Part shown: piece by piece, positions 61,880 to 64,000 of the stretch
Position numbering within the stretch: the stretch's first letter is position 1
Layout: the number at the start of each line of letters is the position of its first letter
Source: Carboxylicivirga taeanensis
GTDB taxonomy: Bacteria; Bacteroidota; Bacteroidia; Bacteroidales; Marinilabiliaceae
Direction of reading: 5' to 3'
Length of the DNA: 64,000 nt
Assembly: GCF_051851475.1 (NCBI RefSeq)
Contig: NZ_JBPUSJ010000003.1
Coordinates: forward strand, 372,001 to 436,000
Position numbers and translations under genes: made by a program
The notes under the pieces: generated by a model
Database searches by the model: none
What the model was told of the DNA's origin: nothing
Seen by the model: the letters and a program-made list of their open reading frames with translations, nothing else

Positions 61880-63421
61880 ATGCCTAAGCAATTTGTCGCT
61901 ATACTGTTCATTCTAATCCTATCAGGCTTTCAGGCCATCGGACAAACTATTCAACCCGATGTGGCAGCTATCTATGAGCGTCACTGGGAGATTGAAACAG
62001 GCATTTACCGGGTGATGAAAGATGGCAGGGTAGGCATTGTCCGCGCTGACGGACAGATAATAGTTCCCTGCGAATTTAACCAGGTATGGAATCTGGATGA
62101 CAACGGGTTTTTCAGAGTTCTGAAATCAGGAAAAGCAGGTGTTTACCACATCAGTGGCCAAATCATTATCTCGGCCGAATACGATCAGGTGTGGCCCTTT
62201 CAGGAAGGACTGGCTAAAGTGCTCCGGCAAGGAAAGCTTGGCTATTTCAACAAGCAGGGCGAACAAATTATTCCCTGCGAATACCAACAAATATGGGCCT
62301 TTGAGGAGGGCAAAGCACGCGTACTAAAAAACGGGAAAGTGGGCTACATCACCGCTTCAGGCAATGAGATTATCCCCTGCGAATACCAGCAAATATGGAC
62401 CTTTGAGGAAGGTAAGGCTCGTGTCCTGAAAGATGGAAAAGTAGGCTACATTGATGCATCGGGCAATGCCATCATCCCGCCTATCTACACACATATTTGG
62501 GCCTTTAAGGAGGGCAAAGCCAAAGCCTTACTCGATGGCAAAATGATATGGATTGATGAAATGGGCCGGGCACTTGATTTGCCAGCTCCTGAAAATGACT
62601 ATGCCCAGGCTGAAGACCAGCCTCAAAACACCAACGAAAAAGAAATCACCATTGAGGATGACGAGGGGAACAAAACGTACATTAAAATTTTAGGCAGCAA
62701 CATCGTTATTAATGAAGACGGCGATAATACTTACATTTCGATTGGTGAAAAAGACCGTATCCGCTATCAGAAAAAACAATCCCATTTTAAGGGACACTTT
62801 ACCGGACTGGATCTGGGGTTTAACAACTTTATGGATGCCAGTGGCAGCACCCATCTGTCTGGCGACAATTCTTTTATGGAGCTCAATGCAGGCCGTTCAA
62901 GAAGTTTTGCCATAAACCCTTTGCAGTGGAGCATTGGCCTTAATAAACAAGGCAATATCGGGCTGGTAACCGGCTTAGGAATTGAATGGAATAATTACCA
63001 CTTCTCCAACCCAATCATCCTGTCAAAAAATGCGGAAGGCATTATAAGTTATGAGCCCGCCGCACGTCCGCTGGATAAAAATAAGCTGGTAACCACGCAT
63101 TTGAATGTGCCTCTGCTATTGGAATTCCAGATTCCAACGCAGCATCAACGAAAACCCTTCTATATTTCGGCAGGTGGCATTGGGGGGTGGCGCATCAACT
63201 CCTACAACCGCATTGTGTATGACGATAGCCTGGATCCGCATAAGCAAAAGAAAAAAGGGGCACATAACCTTCGCACATTCAGGTATGGCGGTATGGTACG
63301 GGTGGGCTACCGCGCCATCAACCTGTATGGCACCTACTATTTCTCCAGCCTGTTTGAAACAAATAAAGGGCCGGAATTGTATCCGGTGTCGGTGGGCTTA
63401 AGCCTTTATCTGGATCTCTGA
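61880..63421 (+). CDS. WG-repeat / outer-membrane beta-barrel fusion, paralogue 2
   Basis: 513-residue exported protein. Signal peptide to ~22 (AIGQ); six WG-type repeats of 34 residues (~43-232), each with G-K-V/A-G-Y-I...I-I-P-C-E-Y-Q-x-I-W-x-F-E-E-G-K-A; an acidic linker (~235-300); then an outer-membrane barrel (~301-513) homologous to the preceding protein. WG repeats normally form surface-exposed propeller-like or solenoid domains. The repeat block is almost identical in two consecutive units, suggesting recent tandem expansion. Followed by a convergent gene with no strong terminator seen. Confidence 0.88.
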   Translation: MPKQFVAILFILILSGFQAIGQTIQPDVAAIYERHWEIETGIYRVMKDGRVGIVRADGQIIVPCEFNQVWNLDDNGFFRVLKSGKAGVYHISGQIIISAEYDQVWPFQEGLAKVLRQGKLGYFNKQGEQIIPCEYQQIWAFEEGKARVLKNGKVGYITASGNEIIPCEYQQIWTFEEGKARVLKDGKVGYIDASGNAIIPPIYTHIWAFKEGKAKALLDGKMIWIDEMGRALDLPAPENDYAQAEDQPQNTNEKEITIEDDEGNKTYIKILGSNIVINEDGDNTYISIGEKDRIRYQKKQSHFKGHFTGLDLGFNNFMDASGSTHLSGDNSFMELNAGRSRSFAINPLQWSIGLNKQGNIGLVTGLGIEWNNYHFSNPIILSKNAEGIISYEPAARPLDKNKLVTTHLNVPLLLEFQIPTQHQRKPFYISAGGIGGWRINSYNRIVYDDSLDPHKQKKKGAHNLRTFRYGGMVRVGYRAINLYGTYYFSSLFETNKGPELYPVSVGLSLYLDL

Positions 63422-63435
63422 TAATCGTAAAAAAC

Positions 63436-63930
63436 TCATTGTAAGAATAACTCAACCACCAAATTGGCGTGCTCTTTTTGGGCCTTGAGATAAATGGATT
63501 CACCTGGTCGCCGGCGATTCTCATACTCCAGATTAGTGGGGCCTTTATACAAAAACACGTCATCCGATAGTTTTTTAAAATACTGGTTTTCGTCCCAGTA
63601 TTTTAAAAAGCGATCAAGGACCGAAGCGGCCTCTTCATAAGCAATCCGGGTTTTAATCACGCGGTATTCAGAGCGATCCCTTCCCCTATCCTCGCAATAA
63701 AACTCCATCACGCGTGAGTCGGTACCAATGTAGTGGAAAAAAAACTCCACCTCACGATAACCTTCCTCCATACTTGGATCCCTCCCATTCAGCTTGGTCT
63801 CCACCTGATAATAGGTGTTGTATAACATTGAAGCGGCCAGCAAAATATCACGGTTGATTTGAGGGCTTTGAGCCTGTGAGAACATGGTAAATAAGGTGAC
63901 CAGGCTAAACGAAAGCGCTTTTTTTATCAT
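63436..63930 (-). CDS. Hypothetical small exported protein
   Basis: 164-residue protein with signal peptide MIKKALSFSLVTLFTMFSQAQ. The mature part is rich in Arg/Glu/Tyr, with YREVEFFFHYIGTDS, RVMEFYCEDRGRDRSEYRVI and a C-terminal SIYLKAQKEHANLVVELFLQ. No family is recognised. It is convergent with the WG-barrel gene, 14 bases between stop codons, so a shared operon is not implied. Confidence 0.65.
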   Translation of the reverse strand: MIKKALSFSLVTLFTMFSQAQSPQINRDILLAASMLYNTYYQVETKLNGRDPSMEEGYREVEFFFHYIGTDSRVMEFYCEDRGRDRSEYRVIKTRIAYEEAASVLDRFLKYWDENQYFKKLSDDVFLYKGPTNLEYENRRRPGESIYLKAQKEHANLVVELFLQ

Positions 63931-64000
63931 GATAAGAAAATTATGACGGGATTAAAAACACCAGAATAACAACAAGTAGACAGAATTACCAGGCAGTACT

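Noticed and set aside
1..64000. CRISPR array, tRNA/rRNA genes, prophage, complete insertion sequence
   Set aside because: No regularly spaced repeats, cloverleaf-like conserved tRNA boxes, rRNA segments, integrase or transposase frames were seen on either strand.

Overview
The window looks like chromosomal DNA of a free-living or gut/marine member of the Bacteroidota, most probably order Bacteroidales in the wider Marinilabiliales-like group. Supporting signs are a type IX secretion C-terminal sorting domain, lineage-typical families (DUF4270, DUF4271, DUF4954, DUF6048/DUF6452), promoters of the TTG-N19..20-TAnnTTTG type, many lipoproteins with LxxC boxes, a B12-dependent methylmalonyl-CoA mutase pair, and GxxExxY and four-helix-bundle nomadic genes. 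Genus cannot be set from sequence alone. I see no rRNA or tRNA gene, CRISPR array, prophage or complete insertion sequence.

Layout. 1-4960 (minus): end of hemD, DUF4271, LOG-family hydrolase, DUF417 membrane protein, glutaminase, and the DUF6048/DUF6452 pair. 5195-15093 (plus): two M16 peptidase subunits, a Tat-exported DUF362 protein with a DUF6599 partner, an M28 peptidase and a 912-residue secreted propeller protein. 15162-23491 (minus): GNAT acetyltransferase, an amino-sugar group (glmS, nagB, DUF4954), then DUF4270 and a one-domain glycogen-synthase-like protein. 23740-26889 (plus): panC-panD, rfaE2 and radA. 26890-29787: a GH16 glucanase bracketed by two diverged copies of the 3' end of a LytTR regulator gene, the intact membrane LytTR regulator, and an orphan MotA/TolQ/ExbB-like protein. 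29876-34313 (minus): mutA and mutB, separated by a decayed GxxExxY gene between inverted repeats. 34512-40911: DMT transporter, beta-helix lipoprotein, PQQ-type propeller and metG. 41252-46080 (plus): LD-carboxypeptidase, YraN, YjbR, a four-helix-bundle element, DUF502, RlpA and a TPR lipoprotein. 46206-55503: a carbohydrate cluster (GH2, GH29 and two sulfatases on minus; AraC regulator on plus). 55555-63930: thioredoxin-domain DUF255 protein, M56/BlaI signalling pair, iron-sulfur flavoprotein, two related outer-membrane barrels (one fused to WG repeats) and a small secreted protein.

How genes work together. The GH2/GH29/sulfatase set would strip sulfate, fucose and a beta-linked sugar from a sulfated fucose-containing glycan under AraC control; no SusC/SusD pair is present. 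GlmS and NagB run opposite directions between fructose-6-P and glucosamine-6-P. MutA/MutB interconvert succinyl- and methylmalonyl-CoA. BlaI and the M56-TonB protein form a repressor/antirepressor unit with two matching dyads at its own promoter.

Most worth a second look: the inverted-repeat element inside the mut operon and its ORF-less relative near 41150; the LytTR fragment/GH16 arrangement; the WG-repeat/outer-membrane-barrel fusion beside its repeat-less paralogue; and the BlaI dyads. None is proven to be a new system.
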